Below are positions 10,690 to 21,465 of a stretch of DNA of 36,151 nt, piece after piece. The notes beneath the pieces are model-generated. The model had not been told where the DNA came from, did no database searches, and was given only the letters and a program-made list of their open reading frames with translations. The stretch is from Gloeophyllum trabeum ATCC 11539 (taxonomy: Eukaryota > Basidiomycota > Agaricomycetes > Gloeophyllales > Gloeophyllaceae): the NCBI RefSeq assembly GCF_000344685.1, contig NW_006920420.1, positions 25,846-61,996 on the forward strand, written 5' to 3'. Made by a program: the position numbers and the translations under genes. Position 1 is the first letter of the stretch, and each line of letters opens with the position of its first letter.

Positions 10690-11569
10690 CAGGACCCCCG
10701 ATAATTGGTATAAATGCCTGATCAGGTTCCGGACAAATTTTGGGACTTTAGAGCCCTCAATGGCTGATTTTTTACAGACAAATCGGCCGATTCTGGAGAA
10801 TAGGCCTTATTTTTTTCCGGACATTTTGGTCAGACTTGGCCATTTCGATGCCATATTTACCCCGGCACCTGCCGGGGTGCTAAATTTAGACGTACCCGCG
10901 CCACAGTTGCCTTTTAGAGCCACTTTTTCGCCGTCTTTGCTATTGCGCCCCCGTGCAAATACAACCAAATATTACCTTTTCGAGAGAAATATCATGTGAC
11001 CTCCGCCGCCGCCGGCCACGTCACTCAAAATAGCGGATTGAGTAAGCTGGCCATGCAAATACTATTATAGTAGTGCCATATTCCCCGTTTTCTTAGCCGC
11101 TGTAGTGTAGTGGTAATGACGCACGGCGTGGACTCTTCATGTCTGCCGTTCGATTCTCCATACTGTCATTTTGCTGTTCCTTGTAGGTAGGGTTAGGGTT
11201 TATGACCTGCCTTCGTTTTACCTTTTTGTATAGTGTCTTTTGTCATATATATGTATTTCATGTCTATGAAATTAAACACAAATTTTATCTACTTCATCTC
11301 TACGGACCTCCTAGTCCCCACTGGCTACTCTAGGCGTCGGACACGCTCCCGGAGGGAAGCCCGCGTGTGCCGGCGTCACATGACATTCTTCTCAATATGG
11401 TATATCTGTACGTGTTTGCACGGGGGCGCGGTAAAGCCACCTCTTTTTCGCTGTGATGCCTGTTTTTTTCCGGACAAAAGGTCCAAAATCGGCGATTTTC
11501 TTCCGGACAAAATGGGTCTACTTATGGGTCATCGGGATCAGGCATTTATACTGATTATCGGGGGTCCTG
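10690..11569. mobile_element. Non-autonomous TIR DNA transposon, 880 bp
   Basis: Termini form a 34-bp inverted repeat with two mismatches: 10690-10723 (starting CAGGACCCCCGATAATTGG) and 11536-11569. The six bases TTACAG flank both ends (10684-10689 and 11570-11575) and read as a target-site duplication. Subterminal TCCGGACAAA motifs recur several times in both orientations near both ends, as in many hAT-like and other cut-and-paste elements. No transposase is encoded, so it is a MITE-like non-autonomous element. The superfamily is unresolved: a 6-bp duplication does not fit classic hAT (8 bp), Mutator (9-11 bp) or Tc1 (TA). It carries a tRNA-like segment and a TAGGGTTAGGGTTT motif near 11187. 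It sits between the oxidoreductase and the phi-like GST. Confidence 0.82.
11096..11168 (+). ncRNA. tRNA-like segment with A and B boxes
   Basis: The stretch reads like a tRNA: an exact A-box consensus TAGTGTAGTGG (11103-11113) and a B-box-like GTTCGATTC (11148-11156) at normal spacing, with a plausible anticodon stem-loop GGAC/GTCT. The 5' GCCGCTG has no complementary 3' acceptor strand, and U33 and several stem pairs are missing. It is therefore a tRNA pseudogene or the head of a tRNA-derived SINE inside the TIR element. The intact boxes mean RNA polymerase III transcription is possible. Confidence 0.5.
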
Positions 11570-11916
11570 TTACAGCCGCCACATGTCAGCGACGAGTACA
11601 ACGCAAAGGTGGTCGTGTTTTCAAGGCCGCACGTGTGTCTAATCGCAAAGGGCTACTTGGACAAATCAAAGTAAGGCTATCGCCACACGCGTTCGAAACT
11701 ATCGCTGGAGATCAGACGTCGCTTGCCTTTCTATACGCTCCAAGGTGTCTCGTGTCTGTGTACGCTTACCTGCGAGCGTCTACCATCCCCGCCCGACTCC
11801 GGTATGCCCGAGCCAATCGAGACCGTCGCCGAACAGTCCAAGGACGGCGAGGCTGGATTACCGTGCAGGTCGGGCGGGCATGCAAACGCAAGCCGCCCGC
11901 GAGACGCCGGGCGTAC
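11570..11916. other. Upstream region of the phi-like GST
   Basis: No gene is supported. A long open frame on the plus strand lacks coding character and overlaps the promoter. The stretch runs from the transposon edge to the TATA elements of the GST. Confidence 0.45.
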
Positions 11917-11935
11917 TTATATACGCGTTATATAC
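11917..11935 (+). promoter_or_regulatory. Twin TATA boxes of the phi-like GST
   Basis: Two TTATATAC motifs at 11917-11924 and 11928-11935 lie 47-65 bp before the ATG at 11982. They may set two start sites or a strong inducible promoter. The transposon ends about 350 bp upstream. Confidence 0.6.
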
Positions 11936-11981
11936 GCCCAATGTCCCAGTCATCTCCCCCGCCCGCCGCATACTAGCCAAC

Positions 11982-12784
11982 ATGGTCCTCAAAATCCACG
12001 GCGCGCCGACGAGCCCGAACACGAAGCGCGTGACGATGCTCTGCAAGGAGTTCGCGCTCGACTACGAGCTCGTCGAGCTCTCGTTCTGGACGGAGGACCA
12101 GAAGAAACCCGAGTTTGTGGAAAAGTACTCGCCGCTCGCGCAGGTGCCTGTTTTGGTGCGTATGGCGACCTTGGATCGCGCGGCGCGGTGCTGACGCGCG
12201 CCCGCAGGACGACGACGGCTTCGTCCTGTACGAGTCGCGCGCGATCGCCTTCTACCTCGCCGCCAAGGCGCGCTCGCCCCTCCTCCCGAGCGAGGACGAC
12301 GTCAAGCGCCGCGCGCGCTACGAGCAGGCCGTGCAGACCGAGGTGTGCCACGTCGACCACCTCGCGTACTCGCTCGCGTGGGAGAAGATCTGGAAGGCGT
12401 GAGTCCACGGACGAGTCTCTGGGCGCAAGGTGACGCTGACGGCGGGTTAGGTACACCGGGCTGACGACGGACGAGGAGAGGGTAAAGGAGTATGCGCGGA
12501 CGCTGGAGGAGACGTTTGACGCGTACGACAAGATCCTGAGCAAGCAAAAGTACCTCGCCGGCGACGTACGTCCCTCCCGTCCTTCCTGTGCTAGCCGCCG
12601 GCACTGATGCGATCGGCGTGGATAGGAGCTTACCCTCGCTGACCTGTTCCACCTGCCCCACGGGAACCTGTTCCCCCAGTGCGGGTACACCTGGCTCGAG
12701 GACGGCAAGCGGCCCAACCTTTACCGCTGGTGGAAGGAGCTGAACGCCAGGCCGAGCTGGCAGGCGGTCAAGGATCACGCTTGA
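11982..12784 (+). CDS. Phi-class-like glutathione S-transferase
   Basis: Four exons (11982-12155, 12208-12398, 12451-12565, 12626-12784) join in frame to 212 residues, normal for GSTs. The N-terminal domain opens MVLKIHGAPTSPNTKRV, where a Ser/Thr pair sits at the usual phi-class catalytic position, followed by LAQVPVL at the cis-Pro loop and DDDGFVLYESRAIAFYLAAK with the glutathione-binding Glu-Ser. The C-terminal domain holds LAGDELTLADLFHLPHGN, which contains the conserved helix N-cap motif, and ends RPSWQAVKDHA. The expected role is cytosolic glutathione conjugation or peroxide reduction. The start follows a short leader CATACTAGCCAAC. It is not closely similar to the Ure2p-like GST at 4470-5422, so the two are not a recent duplication. 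Confidence 0.93.
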
Positions 12785-13196
12785 GTTGTACGTGAGCGAT
12801 GCGCGCGGTTACGACTGTGGGATGCGGGCTGCGTGTGGGGGTCAACAGGACGTCGACCATGACGACGTACTTGACTACAGGCTGCTTCACATGCGTGCTT
12901 TTTCAGAGTCAGTCAGAGATTAGAAATAAGTTAGAGCGGTCTTTAGTCTGACACGGAGTTCACCGGATGGAAGTTCAGAGCCATTCTGAAAGAAACTCCA
13001 GCAGCTTGCAAGTTCCTCCGTTAGCATCGCGCCCCGAAGCGCTGCTGTCTGGGATAACACATTACACAGGATGTGGCAAAAAACAAAGGATAACCGCCAC
13101 CGCCACTTCTGCGACGCGAAGCACGAGATCCAGACGAACGTGACGCGCAGCTGCAGCCACAACCCTACCGCGTCTCATGTCCCTCGCGCCTTCGCA

Positions 13197-16100
13197 ATGT
13201 CTGAAGACAATCTCTACAAGCAATGCGCGGACGTCCTCTCGCTATGCCAGAAGATGAAAGATGATCTGGCGGCGTTGCTAGACCCCGAGAGCGGGTTTGC
13301 CCCGCGTTTGCGAGAACTATGCCAGAGACGGTACGGCGAGCCTTCCAGTCCCGTGTTTATTTTCTCGAACTGAGGGTACGACTCAGCATTGAGGACGCTG
13401 AGGATATAGAAACGCGCGCGCCGTTAGCCCTGGAGGAGCTGGAGGCGTTACGAATGGAGAGCGATACATGGAGCCTGTTGCAGGCCGTCATGCCGTGCGT
13501 TCCCCTTCCTGCTCATTTATGAACATACACAGCCAACTGCATAACTACATTGGCTACCAGTGTACGAAAAACAGCACCGGAACCTCTCCCCACCACCCGC
13601 GACCTCCTCGCCGAAAACCCCTACACCCCCACCTCCGCGCTCGCCCAGTCCATCATGCAGGCCTCTGCGCTCCTCTCAGAGCTCGTCGTCGTCCGCGAGT
13701 GGCTGCACGACACCGCGCCGCCGCCCCCGCCGGGCGAGGCCACCGCGGGCTACTGGCGGTTCACGAGGCACCGGCTCGCGCAGGCGATGAGGACGGGGAG
13801 CCAGCGGGACCAGGAGGGGCTGGTGCGGTTCTTGGACCCGGATGCTGGGAATCGGGAGGAGGGCAGGAGCTTGGCGGGGGATGACATGGTGGGTGCTGTT
13901 CTCGTGGGCGTGTGCGGTCCCGTGACGTCTGCGTGTCCAGAGCTACGAAAAGTCATTGGCGCAGTCGTTGTACCTGTACATACGTGCAGGGCGACTTGAG
14001 GAGGCAATGGAGCTATGCCGAAAAGCCCACCAACCCTGGCGGAGCGCGAGCATTCGCGGCTCTCTGCTGTTCGAGTGGCGAGCTATCAGTACGTCCGCCG
14101 TCCTCTCCCCGTTCTGGTAGCATCATGATGTTTTCTAGCGACTGGAATGCCCGAGATGGAGACGGAGGACGACTTTGACGGCTGGCGGGGCAACCGGCGG
14201 CGAAGACTATGGAAGACGACATGTACCCGCGCCGCACTCAACGTACGTCCGCCGTCTCTCCCCCTTTTCCTCTTCGCTTACTCTCCCCGTAGCCCAGCCT
14301 CCCCGACCAAGAACGCGCCCTCTACGCTGCGCTTGTCCCAACGCCACAGACCTCCGCCGTCCTCAAGACGGCGTGCCGCACCTGGGAAGACCACCTATGG
14401 GCGCAGATTAGCGTTCTCTGTGAAGAGAAGCAGGCGCTGGAGCTGAACAAGCTTGGAGGCGGCTTCTGGGAGGAAGAAGAGCTCGAGCGGGAGGGCATCA
14501 AGGGAGGTGGAGGGCGGGAAGACGAGGAGTGGGAGAGAGATGTTTCGACTACCTTGTTGGCGCTGTCCGGGATCGAGGTTCTCGAAGGGTGCGTGCAAGG
14601 TCTTTAGTGAATGAAGTACAGGGGGCAGAGGCTGATCTCTTTTACCAGGCCCCCTGGTGACCATCCATTCCATATATCACAGTTGCATATCATCCTCGAT
14701 CGGACGGACGCTCTGCTGGACAACTTCGCCGACGGCCTCAAGACCGGGAAGCATACGCCTGCAGCTATCGAGTACGCCATGTCTTCGCTCATTCGCTCTT
14801 CACTCGTCTTACCCCTCGGTCGTAGCTATCCATACATGACACGATTCTTCGCCCATCTATGCCTTTTCCTCCGCATGATAGACATACCCGTCTCGCCTGA
14901 CGCAGCCCAAGTCATCCTCGAAGCATATCTGCGAGTTCTCGAGGTCCGTCTCGCTCCTCCTATTCTCGTTTATACCGGTTTCACTACTATCTTGCCTCTA
15001 GGATGCCGGCCAACGAGACCTCATTGCCATGTACGCCGGCGCTCTCGGAGACAACGCCATTCAGCGCTACGCGGCGTTCCTCGTCTCCCTCGAGCTCTCC
15101 GCCGACATTGACGAGCGCCGTGCTGCGCTCGCGCGTGCACAGGCGCACGGGCTCGATGTGACCCTCGTCGCGATCGCGACCGCGGAACGGACGATGGAGA
15201 AGGTGTTCAAGGTGCGTGCCGCCGTATGTTCCCAGAGCGGGGTACTGCTCACTGGGTTATGCAGACCCTCCCACCGTTGTTGAAGGGACCTCTACCCAGC
15301 CTCGCGCCGCAGTCGCTACTGAGGGCTCCCAGCGACGAGGAGATGCTGCTACTACGCTCTCTGGAGTGGACGACCTTTCAGGAGGCTACATACGATACGG
15401 CTTTAGAGCAAGCGAACGTCATCTTGCGTTACTTCATCGGTAGATCAACGCACACTCCCCTTGCACAGACACGCGTGAGGCTGATTCCTAATGTGTAACA
15501 GGTGCCGGCAGGGTCCATGTAGCGAAACACGTCCTGGACAGGCTCCCCGATGAGCTTGCGTCCATTGGCGTGCCCGAGGACCGTGCGACCGAGTTCCTTC
15601 ATTATGGCCAATTCTTCATCGTTCAGGAAGCGTTTGACCGGGTGGTCGCGCTGCAAGCGTTGGAGTACCAGCCGATGCATCGCGAGGCCCACATAAAATG
15701 GTCAGAAACTTACAGAGTAAGTGACTGCTTTCTGATGTCGAGCCCATGAGGGCTGATGACACATATTACCAGGATGCTCTCGACTACGCGCGAGAGCAGG
15801 TCGTCAAGTTGCTTACGTCGGATTGGCTCGTCTCGGATGTCAGCCAAGGCGGAGGTTGGCCCTTTCTTCGTTCTCTCGAACGCCCATGCTAACCGGAGCG
15901 CAGATCGTCGGCGACGCGAGCTCATACGCATCCGGCAAATCTATATCCCGGACTTCATCGTCCGCCTGCACGTCATGCTCGTGAACTCACGACATAGGTA
16001 TCGACGGTAAGGCTTCGGCTTTGTTCCTGTCATCGTAGTACGTTTACTGACTTTGGTTTAGAAACTTGAAGCACGCCGTTGAGCTCGCAAACGTAGTCGC

Positions 16101-16245
16101 GGACTCACGTTATAAGTTATACGACGACTTTACCGACAACGAGGGAAAGCGTTTGACCGACTACCTCGGGGTTGTGAGGGAAGCTGTCCTGGCCGGACTC
16201 GAAGAGGGTGGCTCCGACCCGTTCAAAATTGTCATTTCGCCGTAG
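13197..16245 (+). CDS. NUP84: Nucleoporin Nup84/Nup107
   Basis: Thirteen exons: 13197-13330, 13387-13494, 13561-13888, 13941-14088, 14139-14242, 14293-14588, 14649-14943, 15002-15211, 15265-15439, 15502-15716, 15773-15854, 15904-15997 and 16062-16245. Every junction keeps phase and gives 790 residues. The product is a helical solenoid without membrane segments. Diagnostic stretches are SYEKSLAQSLYLYIRAGRLE followed by ELCRKAHQPWRSASIRG (the Nup84/Nup107 signature near residues 190-240), WEDHLWAQ, ALGDNAIQRYAAFLVSLEL and the C-terminal RIRQIYIPDFIVRLHVMLVN. Nup84 binds Nup133 through its C terminus and sits in the Y-complex of the nuclear pore scaffold, for mRNA export and pore assembly. It appears intact. 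The start codon is the first ATG in frame with the acidic helix EDNLYKQCADVLSLCQKMKD. Confidence 0.93.
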
Positions 16246-16624
16246 ATTCCATCGAGTAATGCTATCAAAACGCTATGTAATCTGGTTGTACCTGCATACT
16301 CTTCCGTTTTCTTTATTTCTCGTCTTTCGGGCTCGACGTTACGCGGCACTGATGCTGCCGACCAGTGGTTTCATTCACTTGCCAGTGCCACACTTGCCAG
16401 TCACATTCCAGAGGCGCCCGGTTCCTGATCCATTGCTATTAATACGCTTCGCGGATCTTAGATTTGGCAAGTCTACATAGTCAGCGCCGACGACAAATTG
16501 AGCTCATGATGGATCGTTTGCTCAAGCATGGATAATCGTTCATGATCAGTCGTTACAACTCTCCTTCCTCGCTGTTGGCTGCGGACGAGTTGTCGACCAA
16601 TTTCCACGCCCGGCTGTCCAAACG

Positions 16625-18884
16625 ATGGCTTCGACTCGCGATACGACTTATGACACGGACGACGAGAAGAGAAGAAGTCAGGTTGAAAACAACGCTCAGG
16701 AACCCACGACGAAGGAGGACAATGGATTCGAAGGACGAAGCACGTTCAGGTCATGTGTTATCGTAGGGACGTGCACACTGGCTATGGGAATCAATGTACG
16801 TACAGGTCCTGCGCTTGGGTGTTACTACGCTAACAGTATTAACCTAGGCTGTGTGTGCAGCGTCAGCTTCTATTGCGCTGCCTACGATTGGAAAGGAGCT
16901 CGATATTCCGGAAGAAAGACTTCAATGGATCCTTTCCGCATATTCCCTGACATCGGTATGCAGTGCTCCTCGGCGCGCTCGAAGTGGAGCTAACGCTCAT
17001 CGTGTCCTAGGGATGTCTACTATTGTTCCTTGGGAGACTGGCAGATTTGTATGGGAGACGGAGAGCCTTTGTGTTGGGCTCGCTGAGCCAGGTTGCGTTC
17101 AGTCTGGGATGCGCGTTTGTGAACGGTACGTACCCTTGCTTCCTTCCCTCGCGTTTCCCGGCTGATACGCCCCTGCGACGCAGATGAGATCACCTTGGAC
17201 GTTTTGCGAGGCTTCCAGGGTATCGGTGCAGCTGCTACCATCCCTGCAGGAGTGCGTACCGTTGCCCTATCCATCTCCTGACCGAGAGTCTGACATACCC
17301 TGATGGGCTTGCAGCTTGGCATTCTTGCTCACGCCTTTCCGCCCTCGAAAGCACGTTCATGGGCCTTTGCGACGTTCTCCGCTGGCGCTCCTATCGGCGC
17401 GTCGCTAGGTTCGAACGTCGGCGGTGTACTGACTCAAGTAACCCAGTACGTGCCCTGATCTTTACTCCGTGAAGCCATGTTGACTAGTTCAATGATAGAA
17501 AAACATGGCGTTCGACGTTCTACTTCACCGCCGGGCTCAGCGCGCTGACGGTAATAGGCGCTATTGTCTCCATAGACGCCGACAAGCCGTCGGACGAACC
17601 TGACAAACGCGTGGACTGGCTAGGAGCTGCGCTTGTAACAGCGGGCCTAACGCTTATCGTCTTTGTGCTCAGTGACGGAGAGATTGCGCCGCAGGGATGG
17701 CGAACTTCCTGTGAGCATTCTATGTCTTCTCATATACCGGCGGGCCCTGGCTGAATTCGTGTTGCAGATATCATCGCCCTGCTGATCATCGGCGTCCTCC
17801 TCACGGTCGCGTACCTCTTCTGGGAGCGCTACCTCGAGCGTGTGCAAGATTCTCCGAACCCGTCGAACTCAAAGTGGACGCCGCCGCCGCTTATGCGGCT
17901 GTCGATATGGAAGCGCGCGCGGGGCAAATTCGCGGTCATGCAATGGGTCGCATTTCTGAACTACGGGTGTTTTGTCACATGGCAGCTGTGGGCTCAGGTG
18001 AGTAGCGAGTCGCTACTCCTAGGTGGCTGCACGCTGACCCGTCGGTGACATTCAGCTATACTATCAAGACTTCTTGCATCTCAACCCGGTACTGACGATG
18101 GTACGGTTCATACCGATGTTCGTCACCGGATTCATATGCAATGTTATCGTTGCTCTCCTCATTTCTCGTGTGCCCGTTGTATTTCTACTCAGTAAAACCC
18201 CTCTTTTTTGGTCCCTGCACCGTGGCTAATGGCTGAATATACTCTCTAGTTGTCGGCACTGCGGCAACGGGTTGCGCCGCACTTCTCTTCGCGGTCGTCG
18301 GTCCTGGCGCGCCGTACTGGGCTTACGGTTTCCCCGGTGCCATACTATCAGTCTTCGGGGCTGACTTCATATTTGCGTCCGGCACGATCTTCGTCGCAAA
18401 GGTGGCCTTACCACATGAACAGAGTGTCGCCGGAGCTTTATTCATGACCATGACCCAGGTACGAGTTTTGAGCAGCCATCTGCTTCGCGCTCCCGTAGCG
18501 CTCACATCTTGCACTTCCATCAGATCGGCACTGCGTTTGGGTTAACAATCAGTACGATTGTCTATGACCGTGTCCTATCTCAGCAGTCCCGGGCGTTGGG
18601 CGTGATACCGGTCGAAGGCAATGCGAACGCGCCTCGACTCGCACAACTGAAGGCCTACCAGGGTGCTCAATGGACGTGTTTTGCCTTTGGAATGCTAGGT
18701 ACGTCATACTGCTGATTGCCAATGAGCATGCCGCTGACTATGAGCTTCGTCCAATGTAGCATGTTTATTAGCACTGCTATTCCTCCGCGGCACCGGTATT
18801 GTTGGACACCGAGAACCAAAGGCGACGGACAGTGAAGAGACTGTTGGCCAAGGTCCACAGCAGGATGTCCAAAACAAGTCTTAA
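16625..18884 (+). CDS. MFS transporter, DHA2-like (14-TMS) drug/H+ antiporter
   Basis: Eleven exons (16625-16795, 16848-16955, 17011-17125, 17184-17251, 17315-17445, 17499-17710, 17768-17997, 18056-18191, 18250-18458, 18524-18698, 18760-18884) join to 559 residues. A hydrophilic N terminus (about 45 residues) precedes repeated hydrophobic segments. GRLADLYGRRRAFVLGS is the MFS motif A between TM2 and TM3, and DVLRGFQGIGAAATIPAG the following conserved helices, typical of fungal DHA2-like permeases. WILSAYSLTS lies in TM2. A C-terminal hydrophilic tail ends QDVQNKS. The expected role is plasma-membrane or vacuolar proton-coupled export of drugs or metabolites. It follows NUP84 by 380 bp on the same strand. 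The substrate cannot be predicted. Confidence 0.92.
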
Positions 18885-19249
18885 TGAGTTGTTGTCATCT
18901 GGACAATGTGTGGTTCTTCATTTTTTTCTCGATCATTTTTGGGGGACCCCGGTTGCTTTGGGGGCATAGAGTCATAGAGATATTAATATTTCAACATAAT
19001 CCAAATAGAGTATCAGAGCATATGTGGGTGAACCAGTAGAACTGATCCCTATAGCGGCTACCCCCGCTTACAGTTCATTTATAGGCAAAAAGTTGCATTT
19101 AATCCAAAACTCAAAACCATTTCCCTGGGGTAATTAGGGTGGCAAACAACAGTTTATATAGTGTAGATAACATGTGCAAAAAAGCTAAGGAAACGGCGGA
19201 CCCGATTTCGAGATAATGAGCCAACAAGGGAGGGAGACCGTGGGATCAG
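18885..19249. other. Intergenic, no gene seen
   Basis: 3' flank of the transporter gene followed by AT-richer sequence. No reading frame, RNA gene or repeat termini were recognised before the minisatellite starts. Confidence 0.5.
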
Positions 19250-19893
19250 CGAAGGGTCGGGCGAAGGGTCGGCTGTCATAATGACCCCTCACATGAAGAG
19301 TCCCACGAAGGGTCGTATGAAGGGTCGTACGAAGGGTCGAAGGGTCGTATGAGGGGTCATTGGAACTCTTGCATGAAGTGTAGAAGGGTCATATGACCCT
19401 TCATATGACCCTTCGACCCTTCATACGACCCTTCGACCCTTCAACCCTTCATATGACCCTTCGACCCTTTGTACAACCCTTCATACGACCCTTCGACCCT
19501 TTGTACGACCCTTTGACCCTCATACCACCCTTCGTGGGACCCTTCGTGGGACCCTTCGACCCTTCATGGGACCCTTCATACGACCCTTCGACCCTTCATG
19601 GGACCCTTCATATGACCCTTCCACAAAGGCTCGAAGGGTGGTATGAGGGGTCGAAGGGTCCCACGAAGGGCGGTATGAGGGGTCCAAGGGTCGTACGAAG
19701 GGTCCCACGAAGGGTGGTATGAGGGGTCGAAGGGTCGTATGAAGGGTCCCATGAAGGGTTGAAGGGTCCCACGAAGGGTCGTACGAAGGGTCCCACGAAG
19801 GGTCGAAGGGTGGTATGAAGGGTCCCACGAAGGGTGGTATGAGGGGTTGAAGGGTCCCACGAAGGGTCGAAGGGTCGTACGAAGGGTCGAAAG
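19250..19893. repeat. Strand-switching GAAGGGTC minisatellite
   Basis: About 640 bp built almost wholly of an 8-9 bp core GAAGGGTC(G) with variable spacers (TAC, TAT, CCAC, GGTAT). The core runs on the plus strand from 19250 to about 19391, flips to GACCCTTC from about 19393 to 19621 after a perfect palindrome GAAGGGTCATATGACCCTTC, then flips back to about 19893. The three blocks can pair as large hairpins. An AT-rich tract follows (19920-19965). Open frames through it are periodic artefacts of the repeat. Confidence 0.9.
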
Positions 19894-20113
19894 GCAGGAC
19901 TCATGGCAGTTCTGTGCCACTGCATTTATTTTATTTAATATATTATATTATTATATTTATAAGGTGATTTACTAAATGCCTAGGGTTAGAGCTGGCTTTG
20001 GGTTACCAGATTAGGAAGGAGCATGGGAACACCCACCGTAACTTTACGGCCCATGTCTGTTTACGCAACAGGGATCAGGTTGAGGGTGCAATGGGGGTCT
20101 ACCCATATGAGTC

Positions 20114-20131
20114 TTAGGGTTAGGGTTAGGG
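20114..20131 (+). repeat. Interstitial telomere-like (TTAGGG)3
   Basis: Three perfect TTAGGG units. TTAGGG is the usual telomere repeat of basidiomycetes. It lies 220 bp after the minisatellite and 700 bp before the assembly gap; a single TAGGGTTAG occurs nearby at 19981. It may be a scar of double-strand break repair or a repeat-internal motif. Confidence 0.75.
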
Positions 20132-20837
20132 AGGCACTCGACGACGAGCGCAGCGAGTCGGAGAGTGACTAGAGTTAGCGAAACTAGCAGACAACGGGCT
20201 AGTTCTCTGGGGAACTAAGCCTCTACCCGTTTCGCATTTTATGCTCTTCAGGTCTGCGTAGTATTTTGAAATTTGACGGGCCGCTAAGTCAGTGTGCACG
20301 ACTAAGCGGAAGTACTTCCCGTAGCTCCGAGCCGATGCCATCGGCTGCCGAGCAGCCGACGAATAATGGCCCTACCTTTCTGGGACATTTCAAATTACGG
20401 AGAAACTTTTACCTCTGTAATTCTTCGAAAGGGATTGGTTGTTCTAAATAAAACCTTGTACGCGTCAGCGATACTGTGCGAACGGCATACCGGCACGGTT
20501 AAGTTCCGGATTCATGTGATATCGGCTTGCCATGCCGACTCCGAGGTTTCCCCTTGCCGGGAACCACATGATGATGCCGCCAAGGCATTCTTTGATTGAT
20601 GATGTCACCCGCCCCGCGAACCACGGAGTCCGCAGCAGCCGATCAGAAAGGTTACCAACCTCCCAATTAAGGAAGGCCACGGCCCGCACACCACGCGAGC
20701 TTGTGTTCGGTTTTATCCGACCAGCCACGGCAGTCTCCGCAGCCACGTGGGGTGGACTCCCACGAGTCACGTGACCATTGCAACGAAACCAGGAAGGAGT
20801 TGCCAAGCCGCCCACATTGGAGCAGCCCTCGACTGGG
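20132..20837. other. Unassigned stretch left of the assembly gap
   Basis: No confident gene. A minus-strand frame is open from the gap to 20465 (over 120 residues) and a plus-strand frame runs 20532-20774, but neither shows a known motif or splice continuity. A truncated retroelement is possible because Gypsy sequence begins directly across the gap. Confidence 0.35.
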
Positions 20838-20857
20838 NNNNNNNNNNNNNNNNNNNN
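20838..20857. other. Assembly gap, 20 Ns
   Basis: Exactly twenty N bases, which looks like a fixed-size scaffold join, so true distance and adjacency are unknown. It cuts into the Gypsy element. All claims that link sequence left and right of this point depend on the scaffold being correct. Confidence 0.98.
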
Positions 20858-21337
20858 CGACACGCCCGCTTACCTTCCGACTCGATCCACGACACCTTGA
20901 CTGCACCGCCGACGGATGCTGAAATCGAACACTTGCAGTTCGAGAGGCTCGAGCGAGTCAAGGACCTCGAGAAGATCCGTGCAGACGCGAACGCTCGCGC
21001 GCTACGACGCCTGGAGACGGAAGCGAGAAGACGTGAGGATACGTACCACGAAAGGGGACTGGGTATCGGGGACTTCGTCCTTCGTAAGTCCGAACGTCCT
21101 ACGAAGCTCCATCCCCGATGGGACGGACCGTTCATCATTCACGATGTGACGGACAGGAACACTTACCAGCTGCGGACTCGGAACGGCTACATCCTGCGCA
21201 ACCTCTACAACGGTGAGCGCCTCCGACGCTACACTCCTTCCGCTCCCGAGCCCGACCTCTGGTATTCGTCCGCTGACCTCCAGCGACGGGACGCGAAGGC
21301 GCGTAATGAGGCGCGCTTCCGCAACCGACGCGTTTGA
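20858..21337 (+). mobile_element. Ty3/Gypsy polyprotein, C-terminal end of integrase
   Basis: The frame runs out of the assembly gap and ends at a TGA at 21335-21337. It encodes the tail of a Ty3/Gypsy Pol: a charged coiled region (FERLERVKDLEKIRADANAR), then GIGDFVLRKSERPTKLHPRW and DGPFIIHDVTDRNTYQLRTR, which is the GPY/F-type module of Gypsy integrases, then a basic tail. Protease, reverse transcriptase and integrase core are not in the window, either missing or lost in the gap. There is no chromodomain. Confidence 0.82.
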
Positions 21338-21465
21338 TGCGTTATCGGACGCTTATTATCTGACTGGACTTACGAGCTTTACGGACTCTTTGCATTCCTT
21401 ATGGACACTTTGTACGTTCTCATTGCTTGTAACTTTTGCAGGAGCAAAAGGACTTAACGAGGGGG

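Noticed and set aside
19393..19925. Several 100-codon ORFs rich in Pro, Phe, Asp and His on both strands
   Set aside because: They are translations of the GAAGGGTC minisatellite; the period of the repeat avoids stops in some frames. No start context, introns or homology.
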